The notes under the pieces were generated by a model. That model searched no databases. It was not told the DNA's origin and saw only the letters and a list, made by a program, of their open reading frames with translations. A DNA stretch of 64,000 nt from Hymenobacter algoricola (GTDB lineage Bacteria > Bacteroidota > Bacteroidia > Cytophagales > Hymenobacteraceae): positions 13,772-77,771 of the forward strand of contig NZ_BAABDH010000105.1 of NCBI RefSeq assembly GCF_039539525.1, read 5' to 3'. Below, piece after piece: positions 15,028 through 22,865 of the stretch. The position numbers and the translations under genes are program-made. Each line of letters starts with the position of its first letter. The stretch's first letter is position 1.

Positions 15028-15474
15028 TTAAAGCGTCACAGCTTTACCACCGGCTTTCTCGATAGCTTCAACAGCTGATTTCGAGAAGGCGTGGGCATGT
15101 ACTTCCAGCGCCTGGGTGATTTCACCGCGGCCCAGAACCTTGATCTTGGCGTTTTTAGACGCCAGGCCGCTGGCCACGAAGAAAGCAGCGTCCATGGTGG
15201 TAGCACCATGCTGCTCGTTCAGGCCCTGCAGAACGTCCAGGTTTACACCCTTATATTCTACGCGGTTGATGTTCTTGAAGCCAAACTTTGGGACCCGACG
15301 CTGCAGGGGCATCTGGCCACCTTCGAAGCCGGACTTCTTGGAGTAGCCCGAACGCGACTTTTGGCCTTTGTGACCACGCGTCGAGGTGCCGCCGCGGCCG
15401 GAACCCGTACCACGACCAAGGCGCTTGTTGTTGCGCGTTGAGCCCGTGGCGGGCATGAGATTGCTGAGATTCAT
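15028..15474 (-). CDS. rplO: 50S ribosomal protein L15
   Basis: 148 residues. Late-assembly 23S rRNA-binding protein. The basic extended N-terminus (RLGRGTGSGRGGTSTRGHKG) and FEGGQMPLQRRVPKFGF are typical, as is the C-terminal globular part ending AIEKAGGKAVTL. Starts 13 nt after the rpmD stop. Confidence 0.98.
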   Translation of the reverse strand: MNLSNLMPATGSTRNNKRLGRGTGSGRGGTSTRGHKGQKSRSGYSKKSGFEGGQMPLQRRVPKFGFKNINRVEYKGVNLDVLQGLNEQHGATTMDAAFFVASGLASKNAKIKVLGRGEITQALEVHAHAFSKSAVEAIEKAGGKAVTL

Positions 15475-15487
15475 ATCGAGGTACGTC

Positions 15488-15667
15488 CTAGAGTTCAGTT
15501 ACTTCTACCAGGTGCTGTACTGCCGCAACCATCCCAGCAATCTGCGGGTTGAGTTCTTTTTCGGTAGTGCTGCCCATTTTGCCCAGGCCCAAAGCCTTGA
15601 CGGTACGCTTTTGACGCTCAGGGCGGTCAATTACGCTTTTTACGAGTTTGATGTGGATCTGCGCCAT
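15488..15667 (-). CDS. rpmD: 50S ribosomal protein L30
   Basis: 59 residues, ATG at 15667 and TAG at 15488-15490. Reads MAQIHIKLVKSVIDRPERQK at the start and VQHLVEVTEL at the end, with KALGLGKMGS in the middle, the L30 signature. It lies in the short gap between rpsE and rplO, the standard position. Confidence 0.96.
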   Translation of the reverse strand: MAQIHIKLVKSVIDRPERQKRTVKALGLGKMGSTTEKELNPQIAGMVAAVQHLVEVTEL

Positions 15668-15673
15668 CTCTAC

Positions 15674-16270
15674 TTAGCCGTTAAAAACTTGGGCGAGGGT
15701 GATGCCACGAGCCTGTGCAATCTGCATCGGGTCGCGCATCTTGAGGAGAGCATCGAACGTAGCCTTTACCACGTTGTGGGGGTTCGACGAGCCTTTCGAC
15801 TTCGCCAGCACATCCTTGATGCCGGCACTCTCGAACACGGCGCGCATAGCACCACCAGCAATTACGCCGGTACCAGCTGCTGCTGGCTGCACGAGAACGA
15901 AGCCACCCGAATATTTGCCTTCCATCACGTGGGGAACGGTGTGCTTGTACAGCGGCACTTTCACCAGGTTCTTTTTAGCATCGTCAATGCCTTTGGCAAT
16001 GGCGTCGGTTACTTCGTTGGCTTTGCCCAGGCCGTAGCCTACGGTGCCGTTGCCGTCACCTACTACTACGATGGCCGAGAAGCTGAAGCGACGACCGCCC
16101 TTTACTACTTTGGCTACGCGGTTGATGGCAACCACTTTTTCCTTCAGATCAGAATCGCCGGTGCGGGACTGCTCGTTGTTGTTACCACGACGGTCGTTGC
16201 CTGCGCCGCGACGGTCATTGCCGCCCCGCTCATTGCCACCACCACGGGGATTGTTGTTGAGTTCTGCCAT
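15674..16270 (-). CDS. rpsE: 30S ribosomal protein S5 with RG-rich N-terminal extension
   Basis: 198 residues; E. coli S5 has about 167. The core starts near residue 42 (LKEKVVAINRVAKVVKGGRR) and contains the double-stranded RNA-binding fold and the conserved GYGLGKANEV segment. Residues 2-41 are an extension rich in Asn, Arg and Gly with repeats of the NDRRG type (NERGGNDRRGAGNDRRG). S5 lies at the mRNA entry channel with S3 and S4, and S3 in this window carries a similar tail. Confidence 0.98.
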   Translation of the reverse strand: MAELNNNPRGGGNERGGNDRRGAGNDRRGNNNEQSRTGDSDLKEKVVAINRVAKVVKGGRRFSFSAIVVVGDGNGTVGYGLGKANEVTDAIAKGIDDAKKNLVKVPLYKHTVPHVMEGKYSGGFVLVQPAAAGTGVIAGGAMRAVFESAGIKDVLAKSKGSSNPHNVVKATFDALLKMRDPMQIAQARGITLAQVFNG

Positions 16271-16276
16271 GATGCC

Positions 16277-16627
16277 TTAGAAATTGAGGCCGCCTTCGCG
16301 GGCTCCTTCTGCCAATGATTTTACGCGGCCGTGGTAGAGGTAACCGGAACGGTCAAATACCACTTTCGAAATTCCTTTTCCTGTAGCACGGGCAGCAAGT
16401 TCTTTGCCGACTGCGGCAGCGAGGGCGACTCCGTTGCCCCCATCCACCGATACGTGCTTCGAGGAAGCAGCTGCCAGCGTGTTGCCGGTCGTGTCGTCAA
16501 TAATCTGGGCGTAGATGCCCGTATTGCTGCGAAACACCGACAGACGAGGGCGCTCGGACGTGCCAGCCACCTTAGTGCGGATGATGCGCTGGATCCGTTT
16601 TCTTCTAGTTGCTTTATCGAAAGCCAT
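16277..16627 (-). CDS. rplR: 50S ribosomal protein L18
   Basis: 116 residues. Binds 5S rRNA in the central protuberance. Signatures: GTSERPRLSVFRSNTGIYAQ, the strand IIDDTTGNTLAAASS and the end KVVFDRSGYLYHGRVKSLAE (with GAREGGLNF). Starts 9 nt after the rplF stop. Confidence 0.98.
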   Translation of the reverse strand: MAFDKATRRKRIQRIIRTKVAGTSERPRLSVFRSNTGIYAQIIDDTTGNTLAAASSKHVSVDGGNGVALAAAVGKELAARATGKGISKVVFDRSGYLYHGRVKSLAEGAREGGLNF

Positions 16628-16636
16628 GATGCGAAA

Positions 16637-17191
16637 TTATTTCGAAGCTGTTTTACCAGCCTTGCGACGAATTTGCTCGCCCACAAAGCGTACGCCTTTG
16701 CCTTTGTAAGGCTCGACTTTGCGCAGGGAACGAATCTTAGCGGCTACCTGACCCAGCAATTGCTTATCAATGCTGTTCAGCGTAACAATCGGGTTTTTAC
16801 CTTTCTCGGTGAGAGCAGTAGCCGTTACTTCCTTCGGCAACGCCAGGAAGATGTTGTGCGAGTAGCCCAGCGACAATTCCAGCGTGGTGCCGGCCATTGT
16901 GGCTTTGTAACCCACACCCACCAGCTCCAGCTTGTTCTCGTAGCCGTTGCTAACCCCAACTACCATGTTGTTGAGCAGCGAACGGTACAGGCCGTGCATC
17001 GCCTTGTGGCGCTTCTGCTCGGTCGGACGCTCTACTACCAACTGGCCATCGGCGTTGGTGAGGATGATGTCGCGGTCAACGGGCGTGGTCAAAGTGCCTT
17101 TCGGGCCTTTTACCGTTACCGAGTTGTCGCTGCCTACTACAACCTCTACGCCCGTGGGCAGGCTGATCGGGAGTTTACCAATGCGTGACAT
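16637..17191 (-). CDS. rplF: 50S ribosomal protein L6
   Basis: 184 residues, two repeated domains. Sits near the factor-binding site. Start MSRIGKLPISLPTGVEV, middle LELVGVGYKATMAG and the C-terminal signature RKVEPYKGKGVRFVGEQIRR. Starts 18 nt after the rpsH stop. Confidence 0.98.
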   Translation of the reverse strand: MSRIGKLPISLPTGVEVVVGSDNSVTVKGPKGTLTTPVDRDIILTNADGQLVVERPTEQKRHKAMHGLYRSLLNNMVVGVSNGYENKLELVGVGYKATMAGTTLELSLGYSHNIFLALPKEVTATALTEKGKNPIVTLNSIDKQLLGQVAAKIRSLRKVEPYKGKGVRFVGEQIRRKAGKTASK

Positions 17192-17209
17192 AGTCTGGTT
17201 CTTTCTCGA

Positions 17210-17608
17210 TTAGTAAACGTAGCACAATACTTCGCCACCAACGTTCTGGGCTTTGGCTTCCTTCTCCGTCATCACGCCTTTCGACGTCGACAGGATGGCG
17301 ATACCCAAGCCGCTCAGTACGCGGGGCATGTTCTCGACGTGGGCATACGTGCGCAGACCAGGCGAGCTGATCCGCTCAAGCTTGGTGATGGCCGGAACCT
17401 TGGTCGTAGGATTGTACTTCAGCGCGATTTTAATCGTGCCTTGTACCGATGAGTCATCAAAACGGTAGGACTGGATGTAGCCCTTGTGGTAAAGCACTTT
17501 CGTGATTTCCTTTTTGATGTTGCTGGCCGGAATCTCCACTACCCGGTGGTTTGCCTTGATGGCATTGCGCACCCGGGTCAGGAAGTCGGCAATTGGATCT
17601 GTATTCAT
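17210..17608 (-). CDS. rpsH: 30S ribosomal protein S8
   Basis: 132 residues from the ATG at 17608 (MNTDPIADFLTRVRNA). The longer frame to 17644 has no family support. S8 binds 16S rRNA helix 21 and in enterobacteria represses the spc operon. The C-terminal signature STSKGVMTEKEAKAQNVGGE is present. A hairpin and a -7 box in the gap upstream suggest that rpsH can be the first gene of its own transcript. Confidence 0.98.
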   Translation of the reverse strand: MNTDPIADFLTRVRNAIKANHRVVEIPASNIKKEITKVLYHKGYIQSYRFDDSSVQGTIKIALKYNPTTKVPAITKLERISSPGLRTYAHVENMPRVLSGLGIAILSTSKGVMTEKEAKAQNVGGEVLCYVY

Positions 17609-17641
17609 TCGGTTTAGAAGAGCACTCGTTTTAACGGAGCG

Positions 17642-17690
17642 CAAAGATAAGAAAATTTCGCCCCCGCGAAAAAGCGGCAGCGAAATTTTC
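17642..17690 (-). promoter_or_regulatory. Hairpin and -7 box in the rpsN-rpsH gap
   Basis: Positions 17651-17690 are a perfect 11-bp inverted repeat (GAAAATTTCGC/GCGAAATTTTC) with an inner CCGC/GCGG pair. Directly downstream on the minus strand, 17649-17642 reads TATCTTTG, the Bacteroidota -7 box, with a weak TTTT at the -33 position. The start point would be near 17636, 28 nt before rpsH. This 193-nt gap is the longest inside the S10-spc block and may hold an attenuator followed by an internal promoter. Confidence 0.6.
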
Positions 17691-17801
17691 GGTTAAGACT
17701 TCTTGGCTCGACTTATTGAGGCTCGGCCAATGGTTTCTCTCGGCAACCTGCCAAGTGGCGTTGTCTTACGTAGCTAGGCTACTTCGACAACTGAAGCTGG
17801 A

Positions 17802-18071
17802 TTACCAGCTTGACTTCGTAACACCGGGGATTTTGCCCGCCAGTGCCATTTCGCGGAAACGCACCCGGCTGATGCCGAACTTGCGCATATATCCACGAGG
17901 ACGACCGTCGATCATATCCCGGTTGTGGAGGCGTACGGGCGAAGCATCCTTGGGGAGCTTGTCCAGACCTTCGTAGTCGCCGGCAGCTTTCAAAGCTTTA
18001 CGCTTCTCAGCATAACGAGCAACCGTAGCGATGCGCTTGCGCGCTCTTGCTTTTGCGGATTCCTTAGCCAT
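17802..18071 (-). CDS. rpsN: 30S ribosomal protein S14, zinc-free long form
   Basis: 89 residues from the ATG at 18071 (MAKESAKARARKRIATVARY). There are no cysteines, so this is the long zinc-independent form. The C-terminal signature RDMIDGRPRGYMRKFGISRV is clear. The start overlaps the end of rplE by 8 nt, suggesting translational coupling. A gap of 193 nt follows before rpsH. Confidence 0.97.
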   Translation of the reverse strand: MAKESAKARARKRIATVARYAEKRKALKAAGDYEGLDKLPKDASPVRLHNRDMIDGRPRGYMRKFGISRVRFREMALAGKIPGVTKSSW

Positions 18072-18624
18072 TGTTTTCTTTCTTGGCGTTAGCGAACGGC
18101 ATTCCGAAAGCTTTGAGGAGCTCATAGCTCTGCTCATCGTTTTCGGCCGTCGTTACGAAGGTAATATCCATACCCGAGATTGACTTGATCTTATCGATCG
18201 AAATTTCGGGGAAGATGATTTGCTCTTTGATGCCCAGAGTATAGTTACCCCGGCCATCGAAGCCTTTGTCGTTGATGCCTTTGAAGTCACGAACGCGGGG
18301 AAGCGCTACCGTCAGCAGACGGTCCATGAATTCGTACATCTGCTCACCGCGCAGCGTTACGCGGGCGCCGATTGGCATGCCCTCGCGCAGCTTGAAGTTC
18401 GACACTGAACGCTTGGCGATGGTGGCAACGGCCCGCTGACCAGTGATGGTCGTCAGCTCGTCCACCCCATTGTCGACAAGCTTTTTGTCGGCTACGGCCG
18501 CACCAATACCGCGGTTGATGCAGATCTTGGTGATGCGCGGTACCTGCATGATGCTCTTGAACTGGAATTTCTCCTGGAGCGCCGGTACCACGTCTTTCTT
18601 ATAAATCTCTTTGAGTCGAGCCAT
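18064..18624 (-). CDS. rplE: 50S ribosomal protein L5
   Basis: 186 residues. Binds 5S rRNA and contacts P-site tRNA. Signatures are MQVPRITKICINRGIG, KRSVSNFKLREGMPIGARVT and the end DITFVTTAENDEQSYELLKA. 12 nt after the rplX stop. Confidence 0.98.
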   Translation of the reverse strand: MARLKEIYKKDVVPALQEKFQFKSIMQVPRITKICINRGIGAAVADKKLVDNGVDELTTITGQRAVATIAKRSVSNFKLREGMPIGARVTLRGEQMYEFMDRLLTVALPRVRDFKGINDKGFDGRGNYTLGIKEQIIFPEISIDKIKSISGMDITFVTTAENDEQSYELLKAFGMPFANAKKENNG

Positions 18625-18636
18625 TGTCGTAACAGA

Positions 18637-18903
18637 TTAGGCGTTAGTCGAATCAACGGCCTTCACGTTGCTGACGTGGATGCCAGCCTCGATCTTGGTG
18701 ATGCCCCCTTGCGGGTTCTTAGCACTTGGTTTGTTGTGCTTGGTCACCAGGTTCAGGCCGTCCACGATGACGCGCTGGGTCGTACGGTTCACCGACTTGA
18801 TGACACCGGTCTTGCCGCGCTCGTCGCCGGCAATCACCTTCACGGTGTCACCAGTCTTGACGTGCAGTTTTACGGGCTTCTGTGCTTTCGTTTTCGTTGC
18901 CAT
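18637..18903 (-). CDS. rplX: 50S ribosomal protein L24
   Basis: 88 residues, shorter than E. coli L24 (about 104). Assembly-initiator protein with a KOW motif (GDTVKVIAGDERGKTGVIKS, about 18-37). The C-terminal part (KNPQGGITKIEAGIHVSNVK) is present, so the shortness reflects trimmed ends rather than truncation. Starts 3 nt after rplN. Confidence 0.97.
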   Translation of the reverse strand: MATKTKAQKPVKLHVKTGDTVKVIAGDERGKTGVIKSVNRTTQRVIVDGLNLVTKHNKPSAKNPQGGITKIEAGIHVSNVKAVDSTNA

Positions 18904-18906
18904 TGC

Positions 18907-19275
18907 TTAGAGAACTTCAGGAGCCAACGAAACGATCTTCATGAACTGACGCTCGCGGAGTTCGCGGGCAACTGGGCCGAAGATGCGGGTACCGCGGGGC
19001 TCGTCGTTATTGTTGAGCAGAACAGCAGCGTTGTCGTCGAAGCGGATGTACGAACCATCTTTGCGGCGTACTTCCTTCTTCGTGCGAACTACTACCGCCT
19101 TCGATACAGTGCCTTTCTTGGCGTTGCCCGAAGGAATAGCCGACTTGATCGAAACCACGATCTTGTCGCCTACGCTGGCGTATTTCTTGCCCGTGCCACC
19201 GAGGACACGGATGCAGAGAACTTCTTTGGCGCCGCTGTTATCAGCGACGGTCAGACGGGATTCTTGCTGTATCAT
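18907..19275 (-). CDS. rplN: 50S ribosomal protein L14
   Basis: 122 residues. Signatures MIQQESRLTVADNSGAKEVL and GTRIFGPVARELRERQFMKI. It forms an intersubunit bridge. Starts 1 nt after the rpsQ stop. Confidence 0.99.
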   Translation of the reverse strand: MIQQESRLTVADNSGAKEVLCIRVLGGTGKKYASVGDKIVVSIKSAIPSGNAKKGTVSKAVVVRTKKEVRRKDGSYIRFDDNAAVLLNNNDEPRGTRIFGPVARELRERQFMKIVSLAPEVL

Positions 19276-19276
19276 C

Positions 19277-19570
19277 TTACTTGGCGCGTTCTACGATTTC
19301 TACCAGTCTCCAGCGCTTGCTCTTGCTCAGCGGACGGGTCGACATGATGCGGACCGTATCGCCTTCGCCGCATTCGTTGTTCTCGTCGTGGGCCATGAAT
19401 TTGGTCGACTTGGTAACGAACTTGCCGTAGATCGGGTGTTTCATTTTGCTTTCCACCATCACCGTGATAGACTTGTCCATTTTGGAGCTAGTCACCCGGC
19501 CGACGATTTCTTTGCGCAGGTTCCGCTCTTCCGTAGCGGCCGTTGCCTTCGTTTCTTCGTTGGTTGCCAT
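19277..19570 (-). CDS. rpsQ: 30S ribosomal protein S17
   Basis: 97 residues; E. coli S17 has 84. The first 18 or so residues (ATNEETKATAATEERN) are an added Ala/Thr/Glu-rich extension. The core has the OB-fold signature RVTSSKMDKSITVMVE and GDTVRIMSTRPLSKSKRWR. Starts 2 nt after rpmC. Confidence 0.98.
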   Translation of the reverse strand: MATNEETKATAATEERNLRKEIVGRVTSSKMDKSITVMVESKMKHPIYGKFVTKSTKFMAHDENNECGEGDTVRIMSTRPLSKSKRWRLVEIVERAK

Positions 19571-19572
19571 CG

Positions 19573-19785
19573 TTAGTTAGCAGTTTGGTTAGCCTGCTCG
19601 TTTTCGCGACGGGTCAGCTCAGTCTTAAGACGAGCAACGTTCTTGCGGCTATGCTTCAGGCGAATCGGATTCTCCAGCGGGGAAATGGCGTGCGCGAAGC
19701 GCAGGGCCTGACCGCTGGTCTGTTCGGTCTTAACTTGGGCTTTCAGCTCCTCGAGCGAAAGACCTTTGATTTCGGATTGCTTCAT
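19573..19785 (-). CDS. rpmC: 50S ribosomal protein L29
   Basis: 70 residues from the ATG at 19785 (MKQSEIKGLSLEELKAQVK). The frame extends to 19821 but the family start is clear. Two-helix protein beside the exit tunnel; RLKTELTRRENE is the second helix. One nucleotide after the rplP stop. Confidence 0.97.
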   Translation of the reverse strand: MKQSEIKGLSLEELKAQVKTEQTSGQALRFAHAISPLENPIRLKHSRKNVARLKTELTRRENEQANQTAN

Positions 19786-19786
19786 C

Positions 19787-20212
19787 TTACTTGCTCTCTT
19801 CGTAATCGCGACGAACAACAAACTTGGTCTTCACGGGCAGCTTCTGAGCAGCAAGACGCAGCGACTCCTGAGCTACTTCCAACGAAACCCCGTCCGATTC
19901 GAACATGATGGTACCGGGCTTCACGCAGGCTACCCAATACTCTGGGGAACCCTTACCCTTACCCATCCGAACTTCGGCTGGCTTCTTGGTGATTGGCTTA
20001 TCTGGGAAAATGCGGATCCACACTTGACCTTCACGCTTCATTGCGCGGGTCATGGCGATACGGGCAGCTTCAATCTGGCGGGCCGTAATCCAGGCAACCT
20101 CCAGCGACTTGATGGCGAACGAACCGAAGTCGATGGTGGAGCCCTTGTAGGCGAGGCCAGTCACGCGACCCTTCTGCATCTTCCGATACTTGGTTCTTTT
20201 CGGCTGTAACAT
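19787..20212 (-). CDS. rplP: 50S ribosomal protein L16
   Basis: 141 residues. Near the A-site tRNA and the central protuberance. Signatures MLQPKRTKYRKMQKGR, MTRAMKREGQVWIRIFPDKP and MGKGKGSPEYWVACVKPG. 37 nt after the rpsC stop. Confidence 0.99.
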   Translation of the reverse strand: MLQPKRTKYRKMQKGRVTGLAYKGSTIDFGSFAIKSLEVAWITARQIEAARIAMTRAMKREGQVWIRIFPDKPITKKPAEVRMGKGKGSPEYWVACVKPGTIMFESDGVSLEVAQESLRLAAQKLPVKTKFVVRRDYEESK

Positions 20213-20249
20213 GAGTTATCGAAAAAAAGGATTCGAGAAGAGAGAAAAG

Positions 20250-21146
20250 TTAGCGGCGCGGTGCACCTGCACCACCACCGCGGTTCTGGCCACCAGCACC
20301 GCCGGCACCCGGACCACCGCTGCGGCGGGGAGCACCAGCACCGCCGGCGTTGCCGCCACGGTCGCCACCGGCACCACCACCGCGGTTGTCGCCGCCCCGG
20401 TCATTCCGACGAGGGCCACGGTCACCGCCACGGTCACCAGCGCCACGAGGGCCACGGTCGTTGCCGCCGCGGGTGTCGTTGCCTTGGTTGGCCGGTACCT
20501 GGTTAGGCGAGAGGTCGGGCTTGCCGAACACCTCACCACGCATTACCCACACCTTGATGCCGATTTTGCCATAGACCGTCTGGGCTTCCGACAGGGCGTA
20601 GTCGATGTCAGCACGGAGGGTGTGCAGCGGAGTGCGGCCCTCTTTGTACTGCTCGGAGCGGGCAATTTCTGCGCCACCCAAACGACCACCACACTGAATC
20701 TTGATGCCTTCAGCACCCACACGCATGGCGGCCTGAATCGACATCTTCATCGCACGACGGAAGGAGATACGAGCCTGGAGCTGTTGAGCAATGCTCTCAC
20801 CTACCAGTTTCGCGTCAAGCTCCGGACGCTTGATTTCGAAGATGTTGATCTGAACGTCCTTGCTGGTGATCTGCTTCAGTTCGTCTTTGATCTTATCTAC
20901 CTCGGCGCCGCCCTTGCCAATAACTACGCCCGGACGAGCGGTGTTGATGGTGATGGTGATGCGCTTCAGCGTACGCTCGATTACGATGCGGCTAATGCCA
21001 CCTTTCGGAATCCGAGCCATGATGTATTTGCGGATTTTTTCGTCCTCAACCAGCTTGTCGGCAAAGTCCTTGCCGCCGTACCAGTTCGAGTCCCATCCTT
21101 TGATGACGCCCAAGCGGAAGCCAACCGGATTTACTTTCTGTCCCAT
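20250..21146 (-). CDS. rpsC: 30S ribosomal protein S3 with RG-rich C-terminal tail
   Basis: 298 residues; E. coli S3 has 233. The core has MGQKVNPVGFRLG, the type-2 KH motif RPGVVIGKGGAEVDK (71-85) and the C-terminal domain ending VWVMRGEVFGKPDLSP near 214. Residues 222-298 are an unusual tail of Gly, Arg, Asn, Asp, with many RGG, DRGG and APRR units. Such RGG-type sequence binds RNA in eukaryotic proteins. S3 forms the mRNA entry channel with S4 and S5. The DNA of the tail is repetitive, so its length may vary between strains. Confidence 0.98.
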   Translation of the reverse strand: MGQKVNPVGFRLGVIKGWDSNWYGGKDFADKLVEDEKIRKYIMARIPKGGISRIVIERTLKRITITINTARPGVVIGKGGAEVDKIKDELKQITSKDVQINIFEIKRPELDAKLVGESIAQQLQARISFRRAMKMSIQAAMRVGAEGIKIQCGGRLGGAEIARSEQYKEGRTPLHTLRADIDYALSEAQTVYGKIGIKVWVMRGEVFGKPDLSPNQVPANQGNDTRGGNDRGPRGAGDRGGDRGPRRNDRGGDNRGGGAGGDRGGNAGGAGAPRRSGGPGAGGAGGQNRGGGAGAPRR

Positions 21147-21150
21147 AGTG

Positions 21151-21717
21151 CTATGCGGTGGCTTCTGCCTTCGTTTCAGTTGATTTCTTAGCCGAGCTGC
21201 GACGGGTAGTCTTAGCTTTTCCTTCAGCGTTAGCCTCGGTGCCTTTCGTCTCAGCAGCCTGTTGGGCGGCGGCCTTGCTGCCCAGCGGTTCTACTTGCGA
21301 GTCAATCACCAGCGTCACGTGGTTGGAACGCTTGCGGATGCGGTGACCACGACCCTGAGGGGCGGGGCGCAAACGCTTCAGCTGACGTCCTTCGTCGACG
21401 AAAATCTCCTTGATGTAGAGATTAGCATCCTCGATGCGCTCGTCTTCGTTTTTCAACTGCCAGTTGGCCAAAGCCGACAACAGCAGTTTCTCGATCCGCT
21501 CGGCACCTGAGTTGGCTTCGAACTTCAGCAAGCCCAGGGCACGGGTCACTTTCTGACCGCGAACCATGTTGGCTACCAACCGCATTTTGCGGGGGGAAGT
21601 AGGAACATTCTCCAGTTTAGCCTTCGACGCTCCACCTTGTGGAAGCGCCTTCGCAGCCTCTTTTTCAAGACGAATGCGGACGGACTTTTTCAGTTTTTTA
21701 TTTTCTGTAGGTTCCAT
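21151..21717 (-). CDS. rplV: 50S ribosomal protein L22 with basic C-terminal tail
   Basis: 188 residues; E. coli L22 has 110. Residues 34-146 are the core (NVPTSPRKMRLVANMVRGQK to RKRSNHVTLVID), whose loop lines the exit tunnel. An N-terminal 33-residue basic extension and a C-terminal tail (147-188) are added. The tail contains AKTTRRSSAKKSTETK, similar to the tail of L17 in the same cluster. Starts 1 nt after rpsS. Confidence 0.98.
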   Translation of the reverse strand: MEPTENKKLKKSVRIRLEKEAAKALPQGGASKAKLENVPTSPRKMRLVANMVRGQKVTRALGLLKFEANSGAERIEKLLLSALANWQLKNEDERIEDANLYIKEIFVDEGRQLKRLRPAPQGRGHRIRKRSNHVTLVIDSQVEPLGSKAAAQQAAETKGTEANAEGKAKTTRRSSAKKSTETKAEATA

Positions 21718-21718
21718 C

Positions 21719-21997
21719 TTAGCGCTTGCCTTTATCTTTCTTGGCTACGTGGCCGCGGAAGTTGCGGGTAGGAGCAAACTCACCGAGCTTGTGACCTACC
21801 ATGTTCTCCGTGACGAAAACCGGGATGAACTTATTACCGTTGTGAACCGCGAAAGTGTGCGTCACGAAATCCGGGGAAATCATGGAGCGGCGCGACCAGG
21901 TTTTGATAACCGACTTTTTGCCGGAACCTTCCATCGCTACTACTTTCTTCTCGAGCCGAAAGTCAATGTACGGCCCTTTTTTTAGTGAACGTGCCAT
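21719..21997 (-). CDS. rpsS: 30S ribosomal protein S19
   Basis: 92 residues. Signatures MARSLKKGPYIDFRLEKKV and HKLGEFAPTRNFRGHVAKKD. Head protein that pairs with S13. Starts 3 nt after rplB. Confidence 0.99.
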   Translation of the reverse strand: MARSLKKGPYIDFRLEKKVVAMEGSGKKSVIKTWSRRSMISPDFVTHTFAVHNGNKFIPVFVTENMVGHKLGEFAPTRNFRGHVAKKDKGKR

Positions 21998-22000
21998 TGA

Positions 22001-22828
22001 TTATCTCTTGCCTTTACGGTTAACGATGAGCTGTTCGGAGTACTTGTTCTTGTTCCGGGTCTTCTGACCTTTCGAGAAGATACCGTTACGGCTGCGTGGG
22101 TGACCACCCGACGACTTGCCTTCGCCACCACCCATTGGGTGATCGACTGGGTTCATAGCCACACCACGAACGCGCGGACGACGACCCATCCAACGGTTCC
22201 GACCGGCTTTGCCCATCCGAACGTTCATGTGGTCACCATTCGAAACGGTGCCGACCGTCGCCATGCAGGTCACGAGGACCATGCGCATCTCGCCGGAAGG
22301 CAATTTCAGGGTGGCGTATTTCTCTTCGCGGGCTACCAGCTGAGCGTACGTACCAGCCGAGCGAGCCATGGCTGCACCATTACCGGGCATGAGCTCGATG
22401 TTGTGCAGGATGGTACCCAACGGGATTTCGCGTAGCGTCAGCGCGTTGCCAACTTCGGGCGCAACACCGGGACCCGATACCACTACTGTGTCTACAGCCA
22501 GGCCAGCGGGCGCAATGATATAGCGCTTTTCGCCGTCGGCGTAGTGTAGCAGAGCGATACGCGCCGTGCGGTTTGGATCGTATTCGATCGTCTTCACCGT
22601 GGCCGGAACCCCGGCTTTGTCACGCTTGAAGTCGATAACACGATACTTCTGCTTGTGACCACCACCGATGTAGCGGTTGGTCATTTTACCCGCGTTGTTG
22701 CGGCCACCGGATTTTTCCATGGGTGCCAACAGCGACTTCTCCGGCTTCGACGTCGTAATCTCGTCGAAGGCCGGGGCGATGCGGAAGCGCTGACCCGGTG
22801 ATGTTGGTCTTAGTTTTTTGAGTGCCAT
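22001..22828 (-). CDS. rplB: 50S ribosomal protein L2
   Basis: 275 residues. Binds 23S rRNA near the peptidyl-transferase centre. Signatures: GRNNAGKMTNRYIGGGHKQK, the active-centre loop GRRPRVRGVAMNPVDHPMGG and the histidine in it (MNPVDHP). Starts 37 nt after rplW. Confidence 0.99.
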   Translation of the reverse strand: MALKKLRPTSPGQRFRIAPAFDEITTSKPEKSLLAPMEKSGGRNNAGKMTNRYIGGGHKQKYRVIDFKRDKAGVPATVKTIEYDPNRTARIALLHYADGEKRYIIAPAGLAVDTVVVSGPGVAPEVGNALTLREIPLGTILHNIELMPGNGAAMARSAGTYAQLVAREEKYATLKLPSGEMRMVLVTCMATVGTVSNGDHMNVRMGKAGRNRWMGRRPRVRGVAMNPVDHPMGGGEGKSSGGHPRSRNGIFSKGQKTRNKNKYSEQLIVNRKGKR

Positions 22829-22865
22829 TTTAGTTTAAAATGCGCGTTTCGTCGGTTACCCGACC

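Noticed and set aside
20253..20483. Repetitive GC-rich DNA considered as a repeat array or CRISPR-like element.
   Set aside because: It lies in frame inside rpsC and encodes the RG-rich tail; unit lengths are irregular and there are no spacers.
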